Assembly (NCBI GenBank): GCA_963281255.1
Contig: OY725498.1
Coordinates: 1,116,001-1,180,000 of the forward strand
DNA: 64,000 nucleotides
Direction of reading: 5' to 3'
Source: Aphrocallistes beatrix
Taxonomy: Eukaryota; Porifera; Hexactinellida; Sceptrulophora; Aphrocallistidae
Position 1 is the first letter of the stretch, and every line of letters begins with the position of its first letter. Shown one piece after another: positions 47,801 to 57,403 of the stretch. Made by a program: the position numbers and the translations under genes. The notes beneath the pieces are model-generated. The model did no database searches and had not been told where the DNA came from. It saw only the letters and a program-made list of their open reading frames with translations.

Positions 47801-50800
47801 CTGAGCCGTGTTGAGTAGCAACTCGAACGCTCTGAGAGGATTGTACTTGCACTCGAGTATCACTTGTTCACGCAGCTTCCGACACCGACCAGTGGGGTCG
47901 CCTTCTGGTGTGAGAGCTGTGTGCAGCATCAGCCATCGGATGGTGACGTTACAGTCTCGAAGACAGGTCATGAGGCGGGGAATGTTGTCCAGTACAAAGT
48001 CCTCTGACAGAGCTCCTTCCTTCAAGTACTTCAGCACCTGACATGCACACGAGACATTCAAATTAATTCAGAAATAGCATATGGAATACTTGTTGATTTA
48101 TTCATACATTCCGTATTATCACTCAATAACGTTATAGCTCAGTTTGTCATTAAACGGACAGATAAGAATTAATTATCAAGTAATCCACAGCACCTGCTTG
48201 TTAGTCTTCTCTAGCTTCTGCGAATGGTTCATGGATTGCTCCTGGATGTTGGAGAACTCTAGCGTGTTGTTGAGAGCTGTTTTAGCAGCTTTGTAAGGTT
48301 CCCATGCTTCTATGAGGTTAACTGTCATCCCCATGTATATAGAGATGACCCAGTTGTCAGGGAAGTGTTTGTCCACAATCTCCCTCATCTTAGCTTGCTG
48401 ATTCTGCAGAGTCGACGGTTGGAAGTAGAGAATTACGTACAACATCGAGGCCTATTGATAACGAATAAAATTAGGAATCGACTTTAATCTAAAAATAACA
48501 AGGAGAATAAGGAATGTCTTTGTAAAAGGTTCCATCGAAGGGGGCAGGAGAAATCTTATACAGTCGAACCTGCTATAACGGCCACTCTATATAACGGTCA
48601 CCTGTCTATAGCGGTCACCAATGAACAGTCCCGTCCGAAATTCCATAAATTGAACCTGTGTATAGCGGTCACCTGCTCAATGCGGCCAGCAGTCACCCGT
48701 TTGTAGTCCCTTACTGACCCAAAACTGTGTATAACGGCTATCACCTTTTTCACTTTTTATTTGTTTATTACAGGACCAGTTACGAACAATAAACAAGTTT
48801 ATGTAATTACCTCAAGTAATGGATTTCTAAAAACTTAGATATTTATTGCACTACGTTGATACCTTTTGGGGATTAAGATAATCACCTGTATATACGGTCA
48901 CACGAGGGTCTTTTTCTGAATTTTATGGAAATATTAATTCGCAATGAGGTTTAGAGTCCCAGGAATCCAAATATATCAATATTTCTTTGATCGGCCTAGT
49001 GGCGGCTGAAAAATGCCTCATTGTCAAAAAACTCATAAAATATGAATTTTAATTGAGAATCTTTGGACATTAGGAGAAAATATTCAATGAAATATGCTGT
49101 TGTGAGGAATTTGATTTAGTTTATAAGTAAGTGGGTGATAATCTGGTGTGCTACTAGCAAATTATGTTGCCCGTGAACTGCTATGTTTGGTCGGCACGCC
49201 TGCGGCCCGCTTATTTTACGCGGCCCAGCCATTTTTTCGCAACTTATTTATTATGTTTAAGACTCGGTCACTATCTGGAATATAGTTTCCTTGAGATTTC
49301 AATTTATACACCTTTGTTTCACCAATGGCAAACCCCCTTAGATATTCTCTACCCTCCTAGGATCTGGGTTTGGATCCACCTCTTTTTGCACATTAGTAAT
49401 AACAGTATCAAGCGGTCTGGAGAGACAAAAAAATTCTATTATTTATTACCTTCAACATCATACACCATTCTAGAATTTAAATAATTAATTTCTAAAGAAA
49501 ATGACATGTACAAGCATCAAACACTTTTGTCAAATCTGTGGTTCCTCTAAGGGGAATAAACCCATCAAATATGCAAGCAGAAAACTCCTGAATGATTTCG
49601 GCAACAAAATCAAAGATGTGACCAAGGCCCCCCAAGCTATATGCAGTTCCTGTTACATTGGAATCACCAGCCCACAACAAGACAGGTGGCGTCAGTTGTG
49701 GTGGAGACGTACCAAACTGGCTGATGGAATGGATCGTCCTTGCTGTCCGTTCGATTGGTCCAGTATTATGGTGGCAACTTGTGCTGATGGTAACCCTGAG
49801 TGTTACTTTTGTGTCAATAGGCCAACTAAGTCCAAGAAGCAACGCGCGAAACCTGGACAACCGATAAAGATTTTGTGCCAAGGTCAACAGTCCATTCAGA
49901 ATGGGCCTGTAGCTTGTACGAGCTACACAACAGAAGTTGCAACACGGGCTACAGCCGAATTGAATCAGATTCTGGTTGGTCTCAGTCAAATAAATGCAAT
50001 TGAGGCATTGAGCCAAGCTGCAGAGCAGGCCAATCTGAGTCAACAACTTGTAGCTGAGGAGTTTGACAAGTCCAGGCGATTAGGAAAAGTCACTGATTCT
50101 GGTACAGTGGCATTCAAGAGAAGTCGAGGTCACCAATTGAAGGTGAAAACCAATACTACTGTTTCGTCTCTATTACAAGTAAAAACCAAAGTCTATGTGC
50201 CAGTCTCTATAACCGCAAGTGCACAGGTCTTGGGGGCCACGGGGGATAAAGCAATGGATCGCATTATTGAGGTGTTTAAAGGTTTCTTTTCTTCTAGTGG
50301 CTTGAATATTCATTTTCCCAGTAACCAGCAGCGTCGCGCAGACAAACGATACTTCGATAATCAGTATATAGAGTTTGTGCTCAAATTCCCATCCGACGAT
50401 GAAGATCTTGATTTTGAGAACTGTGACTTGGAAGTCATCGAGGTGGATGACAAAAAGTCAACTGGTCACGTTACTTTAGCCAAGGACCCACTCAATTTAA
50501 TCTATACGCACCTGTATTGCAACAGTGGAGTGGAGTTAAAACTCTCAATAGACGGAGGAGGAGGCACTCTAAAATGTATGGCAACTTTACCTAACGTCGA
50601 TTACTCTCACTATGCTCACGGCGGGTCACCATGTCTCTTGGTTTTGGCCGAAATATCGGAGACCAGAAACACTGTGGGTTTTCTTTTGGATAGGTTGGCT
50701 CACTGTTTGGTCGAATTCTTGATTCTCATATCCGCTGATACCAAACTGTGCCAGATCATCGCAGGATGCTCTGTAGTTGGTTGTGTGTACTGTGTGAGCA

Positions 50801-53800
50801 AGGGCAATAGGGTGAACAATAGGCAGGTTTACAGTGCTCTGGAGTGCGACATAATGGATGAGCGGACCAGTGAGAGGGCAGACACTCTGTCAATGACGCA
50901 TGGTCAGAAATACCCACCACTTCTGCGATTCGGCGGCAGTCCGCATCGTTACTTCTTACCACCCTTGCTTCATATTGGAATGGCCCTGATTAAGCAGGTG
51001 TTGAAACCGTACTGCCAGACCTGGGAAAAGCGAAAACTGTGCCAGGCGTTCATATACCGCCAGTACAAACAAACTGCACGTTTGCCAACATCGAAGAGCA
51101 CCCTTCAGATAACCAACGAGTTGGGATACACTGGCAAGGCAACTAATGCGATTTGTGCCAAATGTCTGGAGGATGGGAAATCGGCGGAAGCTATATGGGG
51201 TGAACTTGGAGTCGATTGTAAGGTTCCAGGCATAGAACATGTTACCGTTCAGTTTCTCTGTAACTGGGCCAAGATTCGTGACATTTGCTATGCCAAACCA
51301 CCACTCTGGAACTGGATCGAGGAGCTGCAAGATACTATTGATGAGATGCGTCTGACCTGGTTTAAAAATCGGTATCCTGTAGTGTTACTGATTCACGTGC
51401 TCTTTTCCCATCTCACCATGTGTGCGAAGTACCACCTTGAAGGGTTTGGAGCTTAACCGAGGAAATGATTGAGGCTAGCCATGGCATAATTAACCGCGAA
51501 AGTATCGTAAGCCACTCGACTGGGGCCACGAAAGTTACGGCAGTTAATTATATGGCTAGGAGGACAGGGATGAATCGGAGAATCTCACCTGATAGTCCAC
51601 GCACTCCAAGACCCAAGCGAAAGTTCACGATGGAGAATGGGTATTATACTGACGATTCCAGTGACAGCTACCAGGATTTATAATGTGACAATAGCCAGAT
51701 TAACGATTACTATGTGTATCATTATAATACAGTAGACTGTAGAAACAGGTTTTTTCTAACTACAAATGTAGTATTTCTTAGCAATTGAAAATGGTTAGAA
51801 AATCCAATTTTTAGAATAAACCAATGGAAATTAGCACAAAATGTGAATTATTCACACATTGAGAATTCGCCTAAAATGACAATTCTGGCCCTATATTGAT
51901 CAAAACATCCTTAAAATCTTTAGGCTATCAGCCAGTTGATGTACTCAATTGTCATTGATTGAAAAATTCTCCCTTATTGGTTGTATTTGAGTTTATACAA
52001 CTACAGTAGAAATCGGGTTATTTTGTCCATTTCATTACACTACTAAAACTAATACGATAGACAAAATAACCCACTATACTAAATAATGATATACAAGAAG
52101 ATTTTTGTCAGCTAATTTACACTAATTGATAATAAACATAGAGGGTGCAAATTAATTACTATTAATTATGACATGCACTAACCAGGATCCTGCAAAAATA
52201 AGTCAAATAGATTTTCAATTGTTTATACTCTCAGATAGACAAAAATTCCGATTATTTTATATGGGAATTTTGAATAAACAATTTTAACACTAACTTGACG
52301 ACAAAATAACCCGATACGACAAAAAACCCGGTGACAAAATAACCCGATTTCTACTGTACATTTAACCGAATATTGCTTGGTGAATTTGCAAATTCGCGAT
52401 ATTTACGACTGTTTTTTGCAGGATATTCCTGAGAAATTACAGGGTAGGCACTGGCCTACCCGGCCTTCCCGTGGCGCCACCCATGTCGAGAACATGTAAT
52501 TAGTTAGAAAAACCCGGTTAGTTAGGATAACCCGGTTAGTTAGAAAATAATGGTTTCGACTGTAACTTATTTTTTCAGGGAAATATATTCCCCTCCAGTG
52601 TCATTTTAATATTTCACATTATTATACATATGTAAAAACGCCCCCCGCCGATATATTTGTCTGTCTAGAGGAGGATTCAGACCCAGATCATATCACGGGA
52701 TAGTATATAGTCCACTCCAAACCATCGTGGGTAGAAAATTTTGGATTCTTGGTACTCTGAAGTTAATTGCGAATTAATATTTTTACAAGATTCAGAAAAT
52801 GACCCCCATGCAGGCGTGCCGACCAAACATAGCAGTTCACGGGCAACATAATTTGCTAGTAGCACACCAGATTATCACCCACTTACTTATAAACTAAATC
52901 AAATTCCTCACAACAGCATATTTCATTGAATATTTTCTCCTAATGTCCAAAGATTCTCAATTAAAATTCATATTTTATGAGTTTTTTTTGACAATGAGGC
53001 ATTTTTCAGCCGCCACTGGGTCGATCAAGAAAATAATGATATATTTGGATTCCTGGGACTCTAAACCTCATTGCGAATTAATATTTCCATAAAATTCAGA
53101 AAATGACCCCCCGTGCGGTCACCTGTGTATAACGGCCAATTTTGTCCAGTCCCTTGGGTGGCCGTTATATACAGGTTCCATTGTATATTAAAACTCATGG
53201 TTTTGGGGTTTTTTTGTCTATGCAAGTTGATTGTTATAATACACGTGTTATAACAGTGTTATAACACGTGTTATAACAGTGTTATAACACGTGTTATAAC
53301 AGTGGTATAACATGTGTTATAACAGTGTTATAACATGTGTTATAACAGTGTTATAACATGTGTTATAACAGTGTTATAACATGTGTTATAACAGTGTTAT
53401 AACACGTGTTATAACAGTGTTATAACACGTGTTATAACAGTGTTATAACACGTGTTATAACAGTGGTATAACATGTGTTATAAGTGTTATAACAGCTGTT
53501 ATAACAGTGTTATAACATGTGTTATAACAGTGTTATAACACGTGTTATAACAGTGTTATAACACGTGTTATAACAGTGGTATAACATGTGTTATAACAGT
53601 GTTATAACAGTGTTATAACACGTGTTATAACAGTGTTATAACATGTGTTATAACAGTGTTACAACATGTGTTATAACAGTGTTATAACACGTGTTATAAC
53701 AGTGTTATAACACGTGTTATAACAGTGGTATAACATGTGTTATAACAGTGTTATAACAGCTGTTATAACAGTGTTATAACAGTGTTATAACAGTGTTATA

Positions 53801-55632
53801 ACAGTGTTATAACAGTGTTATAACACGTGTTATAACAGTGTTATAACACGTGTTATAACAGTGGTATAACATGTGTTATAACAGTGTTATAACAGCTGTT
53901 ATAACAGTGTTATAACATGTGTTATAACAGTGTTATAACACGTGTTATAACAGTGTTATAACACGTGTTATAACAGTGGTATAACATGTGTTATAACAGT
54001 GTTATAACAGCTGTTATAACAGTGTTATAACACGTGTTATAACAGTGTTATAACACGTGTTATAACAGTGGTATAACATGTGTTATAACAGTGTTATAAC
54101 AGCTGTTATAACAGTGTTATAACATGTGTTATAACAGTGTTATAACACGTGTTATAACAGTGTTATAACACGTGTTATAACAGTGGTATAACATGTGTTA
54201 TAACAGTGTTATAACAGCTGTTATAACATGTTATAACCAGTGGCGTGGCCAGGTGAAAAAATTTGGGGGGCCTCAAGATCAAGACACCACATATATGCCC
54301 ATTTGAAAAAGTGTAGTAGGTTAAATTAGTAAATTGTAAAAATTTTGGGGGGCCTAGGCCCCCCCATAGCCACGCCACTGGTTATAACAGTGTTATAACA
54401 GTGCTATAACACTGTTCTAACAGTGTTATAACACATGTTATAACATGTGTTATAACAGTGTTATAACACGTGTTATAACAACTGTTATAACAGTGTTATA
54501 ACTTGTTTCAAGAAAAAGTTAGATATGTTCTCTAAAGACTATTAGAGAACTAGGCCTACCTGCGTCGCGAGAGCCACACTCCTCTGGTCAGGAGAGGGGA
54601 AGGATTGGATCTGGTCGTAGATGTCATCAGACCTGAGGCGGCCTATAATCATGTCAATGAACTCCTCATTGATCTGGATGCGCGCAAAATAATGCTCAGG
54701 GTAGTTCTTCGGCCGGGTGTACCCACCCCCCAAGTGCTTGATATAGCCTGTACTACGCAGCAGCTTACACACCTCGTCGATGTTAGTATCTATGTTAGCT
54801 TTACTGGAACTGTAGCGGTAGTAGGAGACCAGGATTCTCTCTCGCACCTGTTTGATAAGTAAGGCATCAATCAGCATGAAAATGTGATAGTTTTCTTTTT
54901 CTTGGGGAATTGAAGTGGAAACATTCTAGGAAGTTTCAAATCCCGACAAAATACATTGCATGCAGTCTTAGCATTGAACATGTATCCATATAATATATGA
55001 ACAACAACAGAGCTAAATGCATTATCTAACTCACAATAGCTTCGTATTTGTCCTCTATAATGAGCAGCATAACTCCATACAGGAAGAGGGCTTCCGCCAT
55101 CAGCTGCTTTCCGTCTTCATTCATCAGGACACTCTCCAGGGTCTGCTGTACGAACACTCCCTCCTCTAGCTCCTCCAAGAACCGCTGTAGATCTATGACG
55201 TATTTGTACACGCTCTCAAACACTAGGTAGAACCTGGTCAGGATATCGATCATGTTCTCTCGAAGTTCTTCATCTCGATTCTAGAGCAGGGATGGAATTA
55301 TATAATGTTAGAATTGCTTCTAGAAAAGATGGATATGAGAGCTATTATTCAAGCATTAGTGAAGAAGAATAAATACAATTCATCACCTGTAATGATGGAT
55401 CACGGTCGATCTTTCCTTCAAAAAAATCGGGCTTTTGAAAGTAAGAGAAGTCAGGTAAAAGGAATTCCAATCTGTCTTTCTCTTCTTTGGGAGTTTCGGA
55501 GCTTGGATTGAACTCAGGAGGAACGAAGTCTGACAACCTCAGGAGCTCTGCTATTATGGCATTTCCTCGACTAACTAAACGGAGGATGGTCTGTCCGCAG
55601 TTGTTAATCTCCGAGAGAAAGTCAGATGTCAT
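44851..55632 (-). CDS. WASHC5: WASHC5 (strumpellin), WASH complex subunit 5, 8 exons
   Basis: Exons (minus strand): 55387-55632, 55035-55280, 54560-54847, 48194-48451, 47693-48037, 47286-47627, 46806-47042, 44851-46401; all introns are phase 0 and the joined protein has about 1170 residues (human 1159). Matches run end to end, for example [66 protein letters not shown] and [20 protein letters not shown]5 scaffolds the complex that activates Arp2/3 on endosomes. The donor of exon 4 is weak (GTGCTG). The ATG is 10 nt after GATATAATAG. Intron 3 (48452-54559) is 6.1 kb and carries a transposon and a minisatellite; the other introns are below 700 bp. Confidence 0.95.
46466..46800 (-). mobile_element. 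Three-copy MITE family, copy 2, with a nested insertion
   Basis: On the minus strand it carries the same blocks as 23338-23520 and 56085-56262 in order. It is split by a 138-bp insertion at 46562-46699 with ends CAGACCCGGCGGAA and (inverted) CAGGGTCGGCAGAA, whose interior repeats TTGGTCCGGCCAAA three times. Both lie in WASHC5 intron 7. Confidence 0.75.
49501..51456 (+). CDS. Transposase-like protein of unfamiliar family (DGGGG type)
   Basis: Protein of 651 residues, opposite to the host gene. The N-terminus has paired cysteines (CQIC at 10-13, CSSC at 44-47, and [11 protein letters not shown] near 100-110), likely zinc-binding. The core pattern is [11 protein letters not shown] with D351, SADTK with D413 shortly before C428-x2-C431, and H482 / H491 in [12 protein letters not shown]. 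An acidic residue on a beta strand, a second acidic residue, then CxxC and a distal His pair are features of several eukaryotic DDE transposases. I recall similar uncharacterised proteins from Hydra and insects, but I cannot name the superfamily. The frame is long and intact up to 51453. Confidence 0.6.
   Translation: MTCTSIKHFCQICGSSKGNKPIKYASRKLLNDFGNKIKDVTKAPQAICSSCYIGITSPQQDRWRQLWWRRTKLADGMDRPCCPFDWSSIMVATCADGNPECYFCVNRPTKSKKQRAKPGQPIKILCQGQQSIQNGPVACTSYTTEVATRATAELNQILVGLSQINAIEALSQAAEQANLSQQLVAEEFDKSRRLGKVTDSGTVAFKRSRGHQLKVKTNTTVSSLLQVKTKVYVPVSITASAQVLGATGDKAMDRIIEVFKGFFSSSGLNIHFPSNQQRRADKRYFDNQYIEFVLKFPSDDEDLDFENCDLEVIEVDDKKSTGHVTLAKDPLNLIYTHLYCNSGVELKLSIDGGGGTLKCMATLPNVDYSHYAHGGSPCLLVLAEISETRNTVGFLLDRLAHCLVEFLILISADTKLCQIIAGCSVVGCVYCVSKGNRVNNRQVYSALECDIMDERTSERADTLSMTHGQKYPPLLRFGGSPHRYFLPPLLHIGMALIKQVLKPYCQTWEKRKLCQAFIYRQYKQTARLPTSKSTLQITNELGYTGKATNAICAKCLEDGKSAEAIWGELGVDCKVPGIEHVTVQFLCNWAKIRDICYAKPPLWNWIEELQDTIDEMRLTWFKNRYPVVLLIHVLFSHLTMCAKYHLEGFGA
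51465..51683 (+). pseudogene. Probable frameshifted C-terminus of the transposase-like ORF
   Basis: A 72-residue frame starts 9 nt after the stop of the main ORF, in another frame, and is open from a few codons before that stop. It begins [15 protein letters not shown] and ends in a basic, then acidic tail ([18 protein letters not shown]). The lack of space and the continuity of character suggest that one indel near 51450 split a longer protein. A separate small protein is less likely. Confidence 0.45.
51730..52562. mobile_element. Nested TA-flanked element inside the 4.6-kb transposon
   Basis: Ends CAGTAGACTGTAGAAAC and (inverted) CAGTCGAAACCATTATT are flanked by TA. The right part has tandem CCCGGTTAGTTAG units. 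No coding capacity. It encloses a further element (52004-52356). Confidence 0.6.
52004..52356. mobile_element. 353-bp MITE nested one level deeper
   Basis: Ends CAGTAGAAATCGGGTTATTT and its inverted copy are flanked by TA (52002-52003, 52357-52358). Non-coding interior. Confidence 0.85.
53240..54512. repeat. Palindrome-linker array D, about 1.1 kb, in WASHC5 intron 3
   Basis: About 95 copies of the 10-bp palindrome TGTTATAACA are separated by linkers that alternate between 1 nt (G) and 2 nt (CG, TG, GC), giving an 11/12-bp alternation and 23-bp dimers. Linker variants recur in a roughly ordered super-repeat. The joints spell CACGTG, CATGTG or CAGCTG, all CANNTG. A MITE interrupts it at 54238-54380. 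Confidence 0.95.
54238..54380. mobile_element. 143-bp hAT-like MITE inserted in array D
   Basis: Ends CAGTGGCGTGGC and its inverted copy are flanked by GTTATAAC on both sides. This fits an 8-bp target duplication, although the array itself contains that word. Interior blocks are GGGGGGCCT and AGGCCCCCCC. The insertion postdates the array. Confidence 0.88.
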
Positions 55633-57403
55633 GAAACCAGAACTATTATATCAAAATTAGTTTCTAAAATTTAATGAATATTTTGATTAATACAATCACG
55701 ATCGTAAATATAATTAATTTGATTTCGTATACTGTACAAGGGTCTGCCGATAGGCCCAAAACCTCTGGCAGGCCCTCCGCAAGCCCGGGTCGGAGTGACT
55801 GGCTACGCCCCTGATACTGTATTGAATTTTAAAAGGTTATGTGTAGATTTTCACATCTTAATATAGGCATATTTTCACTCCGTAAATGATTCTAAAAAAT
55901 ATGGTAGAAACTAGTTTTCAACTTTTGACCTGGGGTTTTAGCGGTGTCGATTTCAAAAATCATATTTTCGAAATTGTACGAGAATTTTTTGTTTTACTTC
56001 GTTTACAATAGATACATAAAGTTACATAAAGAACTTTTCCTCTGTGCGGCAGCAATCCCTGATAATTCCAGCCAAGGGATTATCTAGGAGCCCGAGACGC
56101 TCCTTTAGGCGTATGATTTTGATCGTCAAAGTGTTTAGGAGCGTGAAAATCCAGAATAATACCCAATTATATTATGATGTTATTTATCGATTTAGGCGTA
56201 TAAATATTTAGGATTTGAGATTAGGAGCGAATCTCTGGAGGGCTGTATAATACCCTGATTCCAGCACCTCCTCCTCCACTGCCCCAACATTATCACGTAG
56301 TAGAGCCAATCGTTTTCGATTATTCTTCGTTTTAGTGTATGTTTGTGTGTATTTGTTTGTCGGTATATGTGTATTCATTTCCTAAATAATTCGAGTTAGA
56401 TTTTCAGGTTTCATTTCCATACATCAAAAATTCCAGTTTATCTGGAAGACAAAAGGAATTCTTCTACTACGCGTTTCTAAAAATCTATCTGATGGTCTTC
56501 ACATTCATGTAAATCCTTGCTAACTCAGGACCAGATGATATAAATTACAGATTTTTAAAATGCTTAAAATAAAATACTTTTAATACGTCAAAAATAAATT
56601 ATGACAATTACTCATATATTCCTGCACTTGTTTGTTTTCCTTCTATTTATATTATTAAAAAAATGTACGGAATTGATTGAAGAAACTGCCAATCGCAAAA
56701 GGCTGATTTTTGGCACACCAGAGTATTTTGTCACTAACTCGACCAAGTTCGAGTCTCAGGAAATTAGGCATGCCCCAAGAAAACCCACAAAAACCCACAG
56801 AACCCACATGTGGAATACCCATAAGCTTAAAGTCATTCCTATTCCCATCCCATATTCCCATGGGAAAACCCACAGATTCCCATTCCCACGGCAACCCTGG
56901 CGGACACGAAGTGTTCCCAGCCGCGCTACAAAGCGGCTTGTATTAATTAAATTTACTATTATCTTGGCCCTCCATACTCGTTAATAACCATGAATTCAGT
57001 CACCATGGCACGAGTGGGGAGTTTGGGTTAGCTTAGCCTCTCCCAAATATATTCCTATTCTCTATAACGTGGCCTGTAAGATAAATGCCTGCTTGAGCTT
57101 TGTACCTTCCCAAAGAATTCACACCCAACCTGTGCCACTGACGTAGCTATGCCTAAGCAGATCGATTGTGCTTGGGTAATCGGACAGCAGACAGAACAGA
57201 TCATATTAAATTCATGGTGCTTGTTTACTCCGTAATTAATTAATTAATTAACATACAGGCCAAGGCAAATTTACACACGTCTAATGCGATTTTTATATAC
57301 TATGGCTGTACCACTCTTTTGTAACAGAAATTCTCGCTTATACATACAAAATTTATTTTTGACCTAGCTTTAATAATTAGCAGGAATACTCCATGCATTA
57401 TTA
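55633..57403. other. Intergenic WASHC5-PNPLA8, repeats only
   Basis: 1.8 kb between divergent genes. It contains copy 3 of the three-copy MITE (56085-56262) and fragments of the Helitron-like family: 55925-56000 resembles 1470-1545, and 56660-56750 resembles 1655-1745. A frame at 56601-56984 crosses these repeats and I do not regard it as a gene. Confidence 0.6.
56085..56262 (+). mobile_element. Three-copy MITE family, copy 3
   Basis: Carries GGATTATCTAGGAGC, GAGACGCTCCTTTAGGCGTA, TTAGGAGCGTGAAAAT, TTTATCGATTTAGGCGTA and TAGGAGCGAATCTC, ending GGGCTGTATAATACCC. It is the most complete copy of the family in the window. Confidence 0.8.

Larger units (their letters stand above)
48561..53183. 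mobile_element. 4.6-kb DNA transposon inside WASHC5 intron 3
   Basis: Ends CAGTCGAACCTG and (inverted) CAATGGAACCTG continue into CTATAACGGCCAC-type repeats and are flanked by TA on both sides. Sub-terminal inverted arms of about 295 bp (48909-49204 and about 52810-53100) are nearly identical. The TA duplication and ends resemble pogo/Tigger elements. The element carries one long ORF (49501-51456) plus a frameshifted tail and two smaller nested elements. It is absent from the mature WASHC5 frame, so it should be removed by splicing. Confidence 0.85.

Noticed and set aside
49492..50046. 184-residue ORF opposite the transposase-like gene
   Set aside because: Antisense shadow of a longer frame with consistent cysteine motifs on the other strand.
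56601..56984. 127-residue ORF with a hydrophobic start
   Set aside because: It runs through dispersed repeat fragments and low-complexity sequence, with no domain.
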